Made by a program: the position numbers and the translations under genes. Positions 1 through 6,364 of a stretch of DNA of 11,633 bases are shown piece by piece; within the stretch, counting starts at the first letter, position 1; each line of letters begins with the position of its first letter. This stretch comes from Lactobacillaceae bacterium UBA639 (lineage in GTDB: Bacteria; Bacillota; Bacilli; Lactobacillales; Lactobacillaceae). The notes beneath the pieces are model-generated. The model saw nothing but the letters and a program-made list of their open reading frames with translations. It was not told the origin of the DNA and made no database searches. Where the stretch lies: assembly GCA_002299975.1 (NCBI GenBank), contig DBOT01000145.1:1-11633 (forward strand), read 5' to 3'.

Positions 1-146
1 TGGTGCTCATCAAATTGGCGGGGTAGCTGAAGGAGGATTTCTCCCAACAGGCGGTGCTCCTGCAATACCGCGACGATTACCTGACTGACCATTGCCGGCG
101 CACTCGCGGTAGCATGCCGATGGAAGATCTTATTCCAAAAGGCCAT
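1..146 (-). CDS. N-terminal part of a DUF2201/VWA-like protein (partial)
   Basis: The frame opens with ATG at 146 and stays open for 48 codons to the window edge. Its ATG shares one base with the TGA of the upstream ATPase gene (TGATG), so translation is probably coupled. The visible protein begins MAFWNKIFHRH and continues to LLGEILLQLPRQFDEH at about residues 33-48. That ending resembles the opening of the putative metallopeptidase domain (DUF2201) that usually precedes a von Willebrand A domain in partners of MoxR-type ATPases. The family call is from memory of that motif plus gene order; the diagnostic part of the protein lies outside the window. The coding frame itself is well supported by the overlap and by lack of stops. 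Other metal-binding or CoxE-like VWA proteins are possible. Confidence 0.65.
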   Translation of the reverse strand, partial: MAFWNKIFHRHATASAPAMVSQVIVAVLQEHRLLGEILLQLPRQFDEH

Positions 147-1303
147 CAGTTCCGGTCCCCACGCGTGGCGATCTCAGCCAGGCGGCGATACAGCTTGGCC
201 ACGGCCCCTACGGAATCTTCCTTAGCCGCTTCATACATCGGTTGGATAATCTGGTCCAGCTGGTCACCGATAGATTGGGCAATTGCGAACTGACCGTCAG
301 GACTCACCTGGTCCAGCAACGCACTAAAGGTACTAGCTCCGGCTGCTTTGCTCAGTGGTGCCCGCTCATCATCCATAACCCATTCGCGGAGCAGTCGCAC
401 TTTAGTCGCCTCGTCAGCCCCCGCAAAGTTTTCCCGACTGGTAGGCTTGGCTTGGATAGCCTCCAGGGTGAGCTGCTTCCCCTGTGCTAGCACAAACTGG
501 GCAAAGGAGACTCCTACCTCATTTCCTAGGTCACCACTGAAAAGATCTGCGGCAAGCTCCTGCTGGGTAGCCGGTGGTAACTGTTGTAACTGGTTCAAGT
601 TATTTGAAACCCGCTCCCATGCCCGGGGCGTCGGCTGCAGGTCCAAATTATCGGGATCGTGGACCGCTAACCGCTCTGGATAGGTGGTCAGGTAATTGAT
701 CACCAACTGGTTGATTCCTGCTGTGCGTGCCCAGTCTAACCATTCCGCAGTGGAGGTAGTCATCACCAACCGGACCGTCCGATCCTTAATCGCTGCATCG
801 GCGGTGGCCACTGCATACTCCCGATCGTCGAAGCCCGCCATCGTACTATCCGGATTCTCCGCGATAACGATCATGACGGTATCCGGAAGCCGCAGCGCGT
901 TGATCCGCCGCTGCAAAACCAGGTTCATCAGCTCACTCTGGACAGCCGCTGTCCCCCGGTTGAACTCATCGAGGAACCAGATGATCGGCGCCTCGGGGTG
1001 GGCTTCGGCGTCCTTGATGATTCTGATCAGGGTTTCCGAGTAGCCAAACTGGACATTAGCGAGCCGACCATAGCGCTGGGTCTCAACAAAGGAATCATTG
1101 GTCAACGGCGGAACTGGAATCGCTAGGTCTCCCTTTTCACTCAGGCTGACTACCGTGGTAAACAGTTGAGCCCCCAGCCGGTCGGCAACATCCTTAACCA
1201 GGGCAGACTTCCCGATCCCGGCATCACCGACAATATTAGGAACATTTCCCGCCCGCAGAACCAGGGGAACTGCCGTCAGTAGTTGTTGATATGTCAATGC
1301 CAT
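146..1303 (-). CDS. MoxR-type AAA ATPase
   Basis: This is a 385-aa AAA+ ATPase of the MoxR class. Such proteins act as ATP-driven chaperones with a VWA-domain partner, often to assemble or insert cofactors in other complexes. Seen: Walker A GDAGIGKS (residues 26-33), Walker B IIWFLDEFNR (107-116), sensor-1 Asn in IAENP (about 150) and a candidate arginine finger in IKDRTVRL (172-179). The rest is a helical C-terminal part without a recognised second domain. The ATG at 1303 is chosen because AAGGA lies 7 nt upstream; the longer frame from 1333 would overlap the glycosylase gene by 26 nt and has no such site. The gene starts 4 nt after the glycosylase stop and shares a base with the next start, so all three are probably one transcript. 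The client of this ATPase cannot be told from sequence. Confidence 0.88.
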   Translation of the reverse strand: MALTYQQLLTAVPLVLRAGNVPNIVGDAGIGKSALVKDVADRLGAQLFTTVVSLSEKGDLAIPVPPLTNDSFVETQRYGRLANVQFGYSETLIRIIKDAEAHPEAPIIWFLDEFNRGTAAVQSELMNLVLQRRINALRLPDTVMIVIAENPDSTMAGFDDREYAVATADAAIKDRTVRLVMTTSTAEWLDWARTAGINQLVINYLTTYPERLAVHDPDNLDLQPTPRAWERVSNNLNQLQQLPPATQQELAADLFSGDLGNEVGVSFAQFVLAQGKQLTLEAIQAKPTSRENFAGADEATKVRLLREWVMDDERAPLSKAAGASTFSALLDQVSPDGQFAIAQSIGDQLDQIIQPMYEAAKEDSVGAVAKLYRRLAEIATRGDRN

Positions 1304-1307
1304 GTGA

Positions 1308-1940
1308 TCAGTCCTTCCAACCGTGTTTTTCAAGGTCCATCATCCGCTTACGCATCCCCGATACATAAGGATTTCCGGCGACGATGAAGCGCTGGGGATT
1401 GGCGCCATCCTTGCCCTGCATGTTGACCCCAATCCGCTGCGTTGTCATTATTTCCCGGGGAATTTTATACCGGTCAAGATCGACCCGGAGCGGGCTGGTT
1501 TCCATCGGCTGACCATCGAGACTCCGGGAGTGAATCCCAAGGGCCTGAACGAGCTTCCCGGGGCCGTTCGTAATGTTAACCCCTGTCATCTTCCGGTGGG
1601 CGGCCATCAGATCGGTCCCAATCGCCGGCTCAATACCACGCAGCAGGATTCCCTGTGGTTCGTCCTTGTCCTGGACGACGATGTCAAAGCAGTAGTGGCC
1701 GCGGATCTGATAGAGGTAGATATCACCCGGCTGGCCATACAGGGATTCAGAATAGCCAGTCCGCCGGCCATTAAAGGCATGGGACGCCGAATCATTCTCC
1801 CCTAAGTAGGCCTCGGTCTCGACGATGTAGCCCCCGGTCATACCATCCGGTCCGTCGTAGACCACGAGTTTACCCAGCAGGTCCTGAGCGATCTCAGTTG
1901 TGGGCCGACCGGTAAAAAATTGTTGGTATTCAGACAACAT
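1308..1940 (-). CDS. mpg: 3-methyladenine DNA glycosylase (AAG/MPG family)
   Basis: This 210-aa protein is a base-excision-repair enzyme that removes alkylated purines such as 3-methyladenine from DNA. The family signature is clear: LLGKLV (21-26), then IVETEAYLG (39-47), in which Glu43 aligns with the catalytic Glu of the human enzyme (E125) and Tyr45 and His54 with its base-stacking residues (Y127, H136). Tyr77 matches human Y159, and GPGKLVQALGI matches the conserved GPSKL segment. The position of the DNA-intercalating Tyr of the human enzyme (Y162) is Arg80 here, and the usual RTPRN motif reads RRTGYSE. The start has a GGGGG-rich Shine-Dalgarno about 10 nt upstream. It is first in an operon with the AAA ATPase, a partnership I cannot explain from known biochemistry. 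Length is normal for bacterial members. Confidence 0.93.
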   Translation of the reverse strand: MLSEYQQFFTGRPTTEIAQDLLGKLVVYDGPDGMTGGYIVETEAYLGENDSASHAFNGRRTGYSESLYGQPGDIYLYQIRGHYCFDIVVQDKDEPQGILLRGIEPAIGTDLMAAHRKMTGVNITNGPGKLVQALGIHSRSLDGQPMETSPLRVDLDRYKIPREIMTTQRIGVNMQGKDGANPQRFIVAGNPYVSGMRKRMMDLEKHGWKD

Positions 1941-1943
1941 AGT

Positions 1944-1971
1944 TTGAATTCCCCCTTAAAAGAACTATTCT
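1944..1971 (+). promoter_or_regulatory. Putative promoter of the DUF488 gene
   Basis: A -35-like TTGAAT (1944-1949) and a -10-like TATTCT (1966-1971) are separated by 16 bp. The -10 overlaps AGAACTATTCT, which is a small palindrome and also presents TAGAAT on the minus strand (1967-1972) as a possible -10 for the divergent glycosylase operon. Only 63 bp separate the two start codons, so the two promoters must overlap. No good -35 is seen for the minus strand. Confidence 0.4.
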
Positions 1972-2003
1972 AAAGTTACCACGAATCGAAGGGAGAAACA
2001 CAC

Positions 2004-2366
2004 ATGGAACTCAAAACAGAACGGATATATACCAAGCCCGCCGACCTCGACGGCTACCGGGTCCTGGTTGATCGTCTCTGGCCCCGGGGGATTTCTAAGG
2101 TTGACGCCCACCTGGATGAATGGCTGAAGGAAGTTGGTCCCACTAATGACCTGCGGAAGTGGTTTGGCCACGATCCGGCTAAATATGCAGAATTCAAGAC
2201 CCGCTACCTGAAGGAACTTGCGGACAATCCCGCCTATGTCCAGCTTCGGCAGCTAGTTAAAGAAAAGCTTGCCACCCAAAACGTCATCCTCCTGTATGGT
2301 GCCAAGGACGAACAGCACAACCAGGCCATCATCCTCAAGGAACAACTGCTGACTGATTTAAACTAA
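2004..2366 (+). CDS. DUF488 family protein (YeaO-like)
   Basis: A 120-aa soluble protein of the DUF488 family, for which I know no established reaction. Seen: the conserved N-terminal segment YRVLVDRLWPRGISK (residues 18-32), the middle LRKWFGHDPAKYAEFKTRY (50-68) and the C-terminal LLYGAKDEQHNQA (about 96-108), which are the three hallmark blocks of the family. There is no signal peptide or membrane segment. The ATG is preceded by AAGGGAG at a good distance. The gene is single, divergent from the glycosylase operon and closed by a hairpin terminator. Confidence 0.85.
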   Translation: MELKTERIYTKPADLDGYRVLVDRLWPRGISKVDAHLDEWLKEVGPTNDLRKWFGHDPAKYAEFKTRYLKELADNPAYVQLRQLVKEKLATQNVILLYGAKDEQHNQAIILKEQLLTDLN

Positions 2367-2367
2367 A

Positions 2368-2408
2368 AATAACGAGGACCGCATCAAACACGGTTCCCGT
2401 TATTTTTT
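2368..2408. terminator. Bidirectional rho-independent terminator
   Basis: AATAACG (2368-2374) pairs with CGTTATT (2398-2404), and the inner arm GGACCG (2376-2381) pairs with CGGTTC (2391-2396) with one G-U and one flanking A/C mismatch; the loop is 9 nt. A run of six T follows on the plus strand and an AT-rich TTATTTTTAG on the minus strand. It sits between two convergent genes and can serve both. Confidence 0.85.
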
Positions 2409-2724
2409 ATTTTAGCAGTGCTAATCCCTGTTGCAGGACATCATCATCCACCCGGGTCGTTAGGAAACGTTGCATCGGCGTCTCGCTGTGGCGGTCTTTA
2501 AAGGCCAGCGGTTCCGCCACCAGAATCACCGCTGTCAGGTTATTCTCGGTCATCAGGAGTTGACCGGGACCCTGGTATTTTCCCTTGGTGTGTTTACCGA
2601 TCCGCCAGACGTGCAGCTTAGCATTGCCCGCCGGATCAAGCTTAAGCTGGTACTTGCCATCCGCATCCGTTTCAACTGGAATACAGGTGAACTTCAAGAC
2701 TTCATACTTGCCCTTTTTACTCAT
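2407..2724 (-). CDS. Hypothetical protein, 105 aa
   Basis: I do not recognise this protein. The frame starts at ATG 2724 with AGAGGA 8 nt upstream and ends inside the T-rich side of a shared terminator, so it is very likely a real gene. The product is soluble, without signal peptide or membrane helix, and Lys-rich at the N-terminus (MSKKGKYEVLKF). The first 70 residues alternate in a beta-rich pattern with LHVWRIGKHTKGKYQGPG, and the tail is helical. No Cys pair, nucleotide-binding loop or HTH is evident. It is single and divergent from nnrE, with 117 bp between the starts. Confidence 0.75.
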   Translation of the reverse strand: MSKKGKYEVLKFTCIPVETDADGKYQLKLDPAGNAKLHVWRIGKHTKGKYQGPGQLLMTENNLTAVILVAEPLAFKDRHSETPMQRFLTTRVDDDVLQQGLALLK

Positions 2725-2779
2725 ACGTCATGTCCTCTTTTCACTTTACTACCCATTCTACTTTTCTGTCCCGCAAATT

Positions 2780-2815
2780 CAACTGACAACTGTAATTAGT
2801 GGTACAGTTAAGTTG
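2780..2815. promoter_or_regulatory. Dyad upstream of nnrE (operator or leader hairpin)
   Basis: AACTGTA (2788-2794) and TACAGTT (2803-2809) form a perfect 7-bp inverted repeat around an 8-nt centre, flanked by CAACT (2780-2784) and AGTTG (2811-2815), which are also complementary. As RNA this would be a 12-bp stem with a small bulge, 26 bp before the nnrE start codon; as DNA it is a 22-bp operator-like site. I could not assign a clear promoter in this intergenic stretch. Confidence 0.5.
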
Positions 2816-2841
2816 ATTAAACGTTCGGGAGGTAATCAATT

Positions 2842-3483
2842 ATGGAAAAAACACCAATTACGGCTGAACAAATGCGACACTACGACTCCTATACGATCAA
2901 TAAAATCGGTATTCCTTCACTCGTCCTGATGGAACGGGCGGCCCTGGCAGTTCGGGACGAGGTGCTCAACGCTTTTCCCCTCTACCTGGACCATGTTGTG
3001 GTGGTTGCTGGTAGTGGTAATAACGGTGGGGACGGTCTCGATGTGGCCCGGCTCCTCCACATTGCCGGGGTCAAGGCAACCATCCTCAACGTTGGTAATC
3101 CGGACCACGCCTCGGCAGAGCACCAGACCCAGGAAAAGATCTGCCAATACTACCAGATTCCCGAAACAACTGACCTGGCCGTCCTCAAGCAGGCCAGCCT
3201 GATCATTGATGCCATGTTCGGAATCGGCATCGATCGGCCAGTAACCGGGGCCTACGCTGATGCAATCAACGCAATCAACCAAAGCGATGCCCTGGTGGTG
3301 GCCGTCGACATGCCATCCGGGATCAACACGGATACCGGTGAGATCATGGGAACCGCAGTTAAGGCCGACGCCACTGTTACCTTTGCCTTCAACAAGGTCG
3401 GCTTGACTAAGGGTGACGGCGCTAAACACGCTGGCCGGATCGTGATTGCCGATGACATGGGGACTTACGCGGTCGACGATTGA
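2842..3483 (+). CDS. nnrE: NAD(P)H-hydrate epimerase
   Basis: This 213-aa YjeF_N-type enzyme interconverts the R and S forms of damaged, hydrated NAD(P)H so that the S-specific dehydratase NnrD can restore the cofactor. Seen: the opening GIPSLVLMERAA (23-34), the nucleotide-binding GSGNNGGDGLDVAR (57-70), DAMFGIG with the conserved Asp123, and VDMPSGINTDTG with Asp156. It is the single-domain form; no dehydratase domain is fused, and no nnrD gene lies in the window. GGGAGG upstream of the ATG fixes the start. It is monocistronic and ends at a hairpin shared with convergent hisS. Confidence 0.93.
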   Translation: MEKTPITAEQMRHYDSYTINKIGIPSLVLMERAALAVRDEVLNAFPLYLDHVVVVAGSGNNGGDGLDVARLLHIAGVKATILNVGNPDHASAEHQTQEKICQYYQIPETTDLAVLKQASLIIDAMFGIGIDRPVTGAYADAINAINQSDALVVAVDMPSGINTDTGEIMGTAVKADATVTFAFNKVGLTKGDGAKHAGRIVIADDMGTYAVDD

Positions 3484-3502
3484 TTCAAAGTACAATTTCT
3501 AA

Positions 3503-3545
3503 AATAAGGGACCATGACAATGTCGCCATGATCCCTTATTTTTAT
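3503..3545. terminator. Bidirectional rho-independent terminator (nnrE/hisS)
   Basis: AATAAGGGA (3503-3511) pairs perfectly with TCCCTTATT (3532-3540), and the enclosed sequence carries further short complementary pieces (CATG, GAC/GTC). Five T follow on the plus strand and TTTTAG on the minus strand. It ends both convergent genes and makes it unlikely that any gene is cotranscribed downstream of hisS. Confidence 0.88.
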
Positions 3546-3551
3546 AATCTT

Positions 3552-4829
3552 TTACTTCAGATACTTAGCAGGATCAGCTGCAAAGTCATCTACTGCAATT
3601 TCGACGCTATCCTTAGTAGCGGCGTTCTTCAGTTGGAACTTCCCCTCGTCAACTTCCCGGCTGCCAAATACGGCAAAGTACTTAGCGTTGCGCCGGAAGG
3701 CTTCCTTGATCTGCTTACCGACCTTGACACCACTGTAGTCCTTGTCGGCAACGACGCCTTGTTGACGAACCTTGTTCAAGAGGTCAAAGGCCAGGGCATC
3801 CCCTTGGTCATCAGCACTGGCAAAGAAGACGTCCAGTGTGTCCTTAGGAGCGAATTCGGGATTCTCCTGCTGAAGGAGTAACATCAGCCGTTCAACCCCC
3901 ATACCAAAGCCAATGCCCCCTTCTTTAGGACCACCGAGCTGCTTGATCAGACCATTGTAACGGCCACCGGCACAAACCGTGGTGTAGCCACCACCAAAGA
4001 CTGGTGAGTCAGACATGATTTCAAAGATGGTGTGGTTGTAGTAATCCAGTCCCCGAACCATGTTGGTATCGATCTCGTAATCAATTCCCAGTTGCTTCAG
4101 TAAGCTCTGGACCTGGTCGAAGTAGTCTTGGGATTCATCATCGAGGTAGTCGAGGATCGATGGTGCATTGGCAACGATCTTCTTATCACCTTCGTCCTTA
4201 CTATCAAGGACCCGCAGTGGATTCCGGTAGAGCCGTTCTTGGGAATCCTTGCTGAGCTCATCATAGTGTGGCTTCAGGTAATCGATCAGAGCCTGACGGT
4301 AGTCCTCACGCACCTTCTTGTCCCCCAGGGTATTGATGGTCAACTTGACGTTAGGCACACCGAACCGCTTGAAGAGGGTCATAGCCATGGCAATGACTTC
4401 TACATCGATCTGTGGTGATTCGTTGTTCAATGCTTCCACACCAATCTGGTGGAATTCACGTTGCCGACCAGATTGTGGACGTTCATAACGGAACATTGGG
4501 CCCATGTAGTAGACCTTGTATGGCTTCGGGTATTCAGGGCCATAGAGCTTGTTCTCAACATAAGCCCGAACAACGCCGGCTGTCCCCTCAGGCCGCAGGG
4601 CAATGTGCCGATCACCCTTGTCGTGGAAATCATACATTTCCTTTTCTACAATGTCAGAAGTGTCCCCAACGTTCCGTGAGAAAACATTGTAGTCTTCAAA
4701 CATTGGTGTCCGGATCCCCCGGTAGCCAAATTCACGGAAGACTTCCCGGGCACTTGCTTCAACCTTTTCCCACAGGCCGGTCGTACCCGGAAGCAGGTCG
4801 GCTGTACCTTTTGGCTTTTGATAATCCAT
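3552..4829 (-). CDS. hisS: Histidyl-tRNA synthetase
   Basis: This 425-aa class II aminoacyl-tRNA synthetase charges tRNA-His. Seen: the start MDYQKPKGTADLLPG, motif 2 FRYERPQSGRQREFHQ (113-128), the histidine-specific blocks RGLDYYNHT (259-267) and AGGRYNGL (287-294), and motif 3 GIGFGMGVERL (305-315), followed by the anticodon-binding domain to the C-terminus. Length is typical. The ATG at 4829 is chosen because AAGGAG sits 8 nt upstream; a TTG start at 4847 would place that site inside the gene. Expression is controlled by the T-box leader upstream. In many Gram-positive bacteria hisS is followed by aspS; here a terminator and the convergent nnrE follow, so aspS must be elsewhere. Confidence 0.97.
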   Translation of the reverse strand: MDYQKPKGTADLLPGTTGLWEKVEASAREVFREFGYRGIRTPMFEDYNVFSRNVGDTSDIVEKEMYDFHDKGDRHIALRPEGTAGVVRAYVENKLYGPEYPKPYKVYYMGPMFRYERPQSGRQREFHQIGVEALNNESPQIDVEVIAMAMTLFKRFGVPNVKLTINTLGDKKVREDYRQALIDYLKPHYDELSKDSQERLYRNPLRVLDSKDEGDKKIVANAPSILDYLDDESQDYFDQVQSLLKQLGIDYEIDTNMVRGLDYYNHTIFEIMSDSPVFGGGYTTVCAGGRYNGLIKQLGGPKEGGIGFGMGVERLMLLLQQENPEFAPKDTLDVFFASADDQGDALAFDLLNKVRQQGVVADKDYSGVKVGKQIKEAFRRNAKYFAVFGSREVDEGKFQLKNAATKDSVEIAVDDFAADPAKYLK

Positions 4830-4861
4830 CTTGTTATCTCCTTTCAAATTTCACGTCGAGC

Positions 4862-4902
4862 ACAATAAAGAACGCCCTCCAAGGCCATCAGCCTTAGAGG
4901 GC
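4862..4902 (-). terminator. Regulated terminator of the hisS T-box
   Basis: On the minus strand the arm beginning GCCCTCTAAGGC pairs with the arm ending GGAGGGC over about 12 bp, and GTTCTTTATT follows. Its 5' arm (CCUCU) is the part that also pairs with AGAGG in the antiterminator, which is the switch expected of a T-box. The T-run is interrupted, so readthrough may be sizeable. Confidence 0.85.
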
Positions 4903-5120
4903 GAATTAAATTCACTGTGCCACCTCTATTCGTAGTGGCCTCACAGTCACTACCTCAGGAAGTTTCTCAACTTCATGACGTTAACGGGTCATCCGGGACG
5001 GACTACTTTATTCCCCCGTCCAGCTAGTAGAGGTGTCTTCATGGTCGCTACCAGCTCTCAGCTCCACTGGTTCTCTGTCAGTTCTGCAACCACTTTATTT
5101 TCTACTCAACGCTTTTACAC
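4862..5120 (-). ncRNA. T-box leader of hisS with overlapping Asp/His specifier
   Basis: The minus-strand leader has the full T-box layout. Stem I base: AGUAGA (5106-5101) pairs with UCUACU (5031-5026), and GUGGUUGC (5093-5086) pairs with GCGACCAU (5048-5041). The specifier loop between them reads GAAGACACC (5040-5032), which contains GAC (5037-5035, Asp) and CAC (5035-5033, His) sharing a C. Stem III is GUAGUG/CACUAC. The T-box core AGAGGUGGCACAGUG (4927-4913 region) forms the antiterminator: AGAGG pairs with CCUCU, and GUGAAUU with AAUUCGC. The bulge UGGC (4922-4919) would pair with a tRNA end GCCA. The competing terminator is GCCCUC...GAGGGC (4902-4874) followed by GUUCUUUAUU. Binding of uncharged tRNA would favour antitermination and hisS expression. 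Which tRNA is read is uncertain; see findings. Confidence 0.92.
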
Positions 5121-5127
5121 ACCTGTG

Positions 5128-5156
5128 ATTTTACCATAGCTCCTAGCCCGGGTCCA
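5128..5156 (-). promoter_or_regulatory. Promoter of the hisS T-box transcript
   Basis: On the minus strand, TGGACC (-35, plus 5151-5156) and TAAAAT (-10, plus 5128-5133) are 17 bp apart, and the -10 is preceded by TGG, an extended -10. Transcription would start near 5120, about 15 nt before stem I. The -35 lies only a few bases beyond the stop of the MFS gene, and I see no strong terminator between them, so the leader terminator may also stop MFS transcripts. Confidence 0.65.
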
Positions 5157-5161
5157 CCCAA

Positions 5162-6349
5162 TTAGGAACGAGCCTGAAGTCGGTGAATTCGGGTGAGGTA
5201 ACCGATCACGATCAAAAGGGTAATGAACATCATCAGAAAAACTGAGATGAAGAGTAGTTGGTAGTTACCAGCCTCAATGACATAACCACCATACAGGGGA
5301 CCAATCGCCCGGCCAACTGAGATGGTGATGTTTAATAGTCCCTGGTAGTGTCCCGCCTCATCAACATCGGTTAGCTGGGCAATCCAGGCGGGAAGGCCCG
5401 CAAAGCTCGTCGTTTCACCAATCGTCAGCACCACAAAGTCCAGGGTGAAATCCAGCAAGCTCCTGGCGAAGACCAGTAGCAAGAATGACGAGGCAAAGAT
5501 CAGGATCCCGACAATGATCTGGCTCGACAGCCGGACGTAGGGACTCAACTTGTTAACCAGGGGTTGGCCGATAATAATCAGCACCCCATTTAATGTCCAC
5601 AGCATACTGTAAGCATAGAACGGAATCCCCATATTGGTCATGTGGACGGCCATCACGCTCTCCCACAGGGAGTAACTGAGGTGGATCGTCACTAGGTTCA
5701 ACAGAATCAACCAGATTAGGATGATCAGGCGATGATGCTGCGGTGACCGTACTCGTTGCCGCTCCCGAGTCGCTGATCGTTTAGGAATCTTTACCTTAAC
5801 GTTGAAGGTTAGAATTACCAGGATGGTCAACAGTGCATAGAAGAACGTGGCTACCGCAAAGACCAGGACTACACTGATCGGTAACAACACCCCAACCAGC
5901 AGGGTTCCAATAACAACCCCAATGTTAAAGGCCATGTAGATGTAGTTGAACACGTAGCGGGAGGTGTGCTGGGTGATCAGAGAACCATACGAATTGACAA
6001 TTGTTGCGTTGATCCCGTCACCGAAACTGTTCAGCATCATCAGCAGGGCAAAGTAGGGCCAGCCATGAATGAAGATCAATAAGGAGATCGCCAGCGTTGA
6101 GAGCCCCACACCGATTAGGGCCGTTCGGTATTGACTCCAGTGGTCAAATAACCAGCCACCAACGTAGTTACCTGCCATCATCGCAATCGACATGAACAGC
6201 ATGACCAGACCCGCTGTTGTCAGGGTCTGGTGCAAGTAGTTATGCATATACATCGTGGTCAATGGCCACAAAAAGGCAGCTCCAGTATTGTTTAATAAGC
6301 TTGCCAGAGCTACCCATTTTAACTTCACGGTATCTTTTTTCGTCGTCAT
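5162..6349 (-). CDS. MFS transporter (drug-efflux-like)
   Basis: A 395-aa integral membrane protein of the major facilitator superfamily, with about 12 hydrophobic segments in two halves. Between segments 2 and 3 is a motif-A-like GGWLFDHWSQYR (64-75). The two halves are joined by a very basic cytoplasmic loop (about residues 185-207, with KIPKRSATRERQR). The overall form fits proton-driven efflux carriers of the MdtG/YttB type, but the substrate cannot be read from sequence. ATG 6349 is preferred, with GGGG 7 nt upstream as a weak Shine-Dalgarno; a TTG at 6361 is possible. It starts 15 nt after the preceding gene on the same strand, so the two are probably cotranscribed. Confidence 0.85.
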   Translation of the reverse strand: MTTKKDTVKLKWVALASLLNNTGAAFLWPLTTMYMHNYLHQTLTTAGLVMLFMSIAMMAGNYVGGWLFDHWSQYRTALIGVGLSTLAISLLIFIHGWPYFALLMMLNSFGDGINATIVNSYGSLITQHTSRYVFNYIYMAFNIGVVIGTLLVGVLLPISVVLVFAVATFFYALLTILVILTFNVKVKIPKRSATRERQRVRSPQHHRLIILIWLILLNLVTIHLSYSLWESVMAVHMTNMGIPFYAYSMLWTLNGVLIIIGQPLVNKLSPYVRLSSQIIVGILIFASSFLLLVFARSLLDFTLDFVVLTIGETTSFAGLPAWIAQLTDVDEAGHYQGLLNITISVGRAIGPLYGGYVIEAGNYQLLFISVFLMMFITLLIVIGYLTRIHRLQARS

Positions 6350-6364
6350 AAAGTGCCCCAACTA

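Noticed and set aside
1304..1333. Longer N-terminus of the AAA ATPase starting at 1333
   Set aside because: It would overlap the glycosylase coding end, lacks a ribosome site, and a good AAGGA precedes the ATG at 1303.
1323..1805. Plus-strand open frame of 160 codons over the glycosylase gene
   Set aside because: It lies fully antisense to a recognised enzyme gene and shows no family resemblance or ribosome site.
2788..2809. LexA/SOS box upstream of nnrE
   Set aside because: The distance between CTGT and ACAG is 10 nt rather than the 8 of the E. coli-type box, and the Gram-positive GAAC-N4-GTTC form is absent.
2917..3495. Long minus-strand open frame over nnrE (192 codons)
   Set aside because: It is an antisense shadow of a clear nnrE gene, with no ribosome site and a composition typical of a reverse frame.
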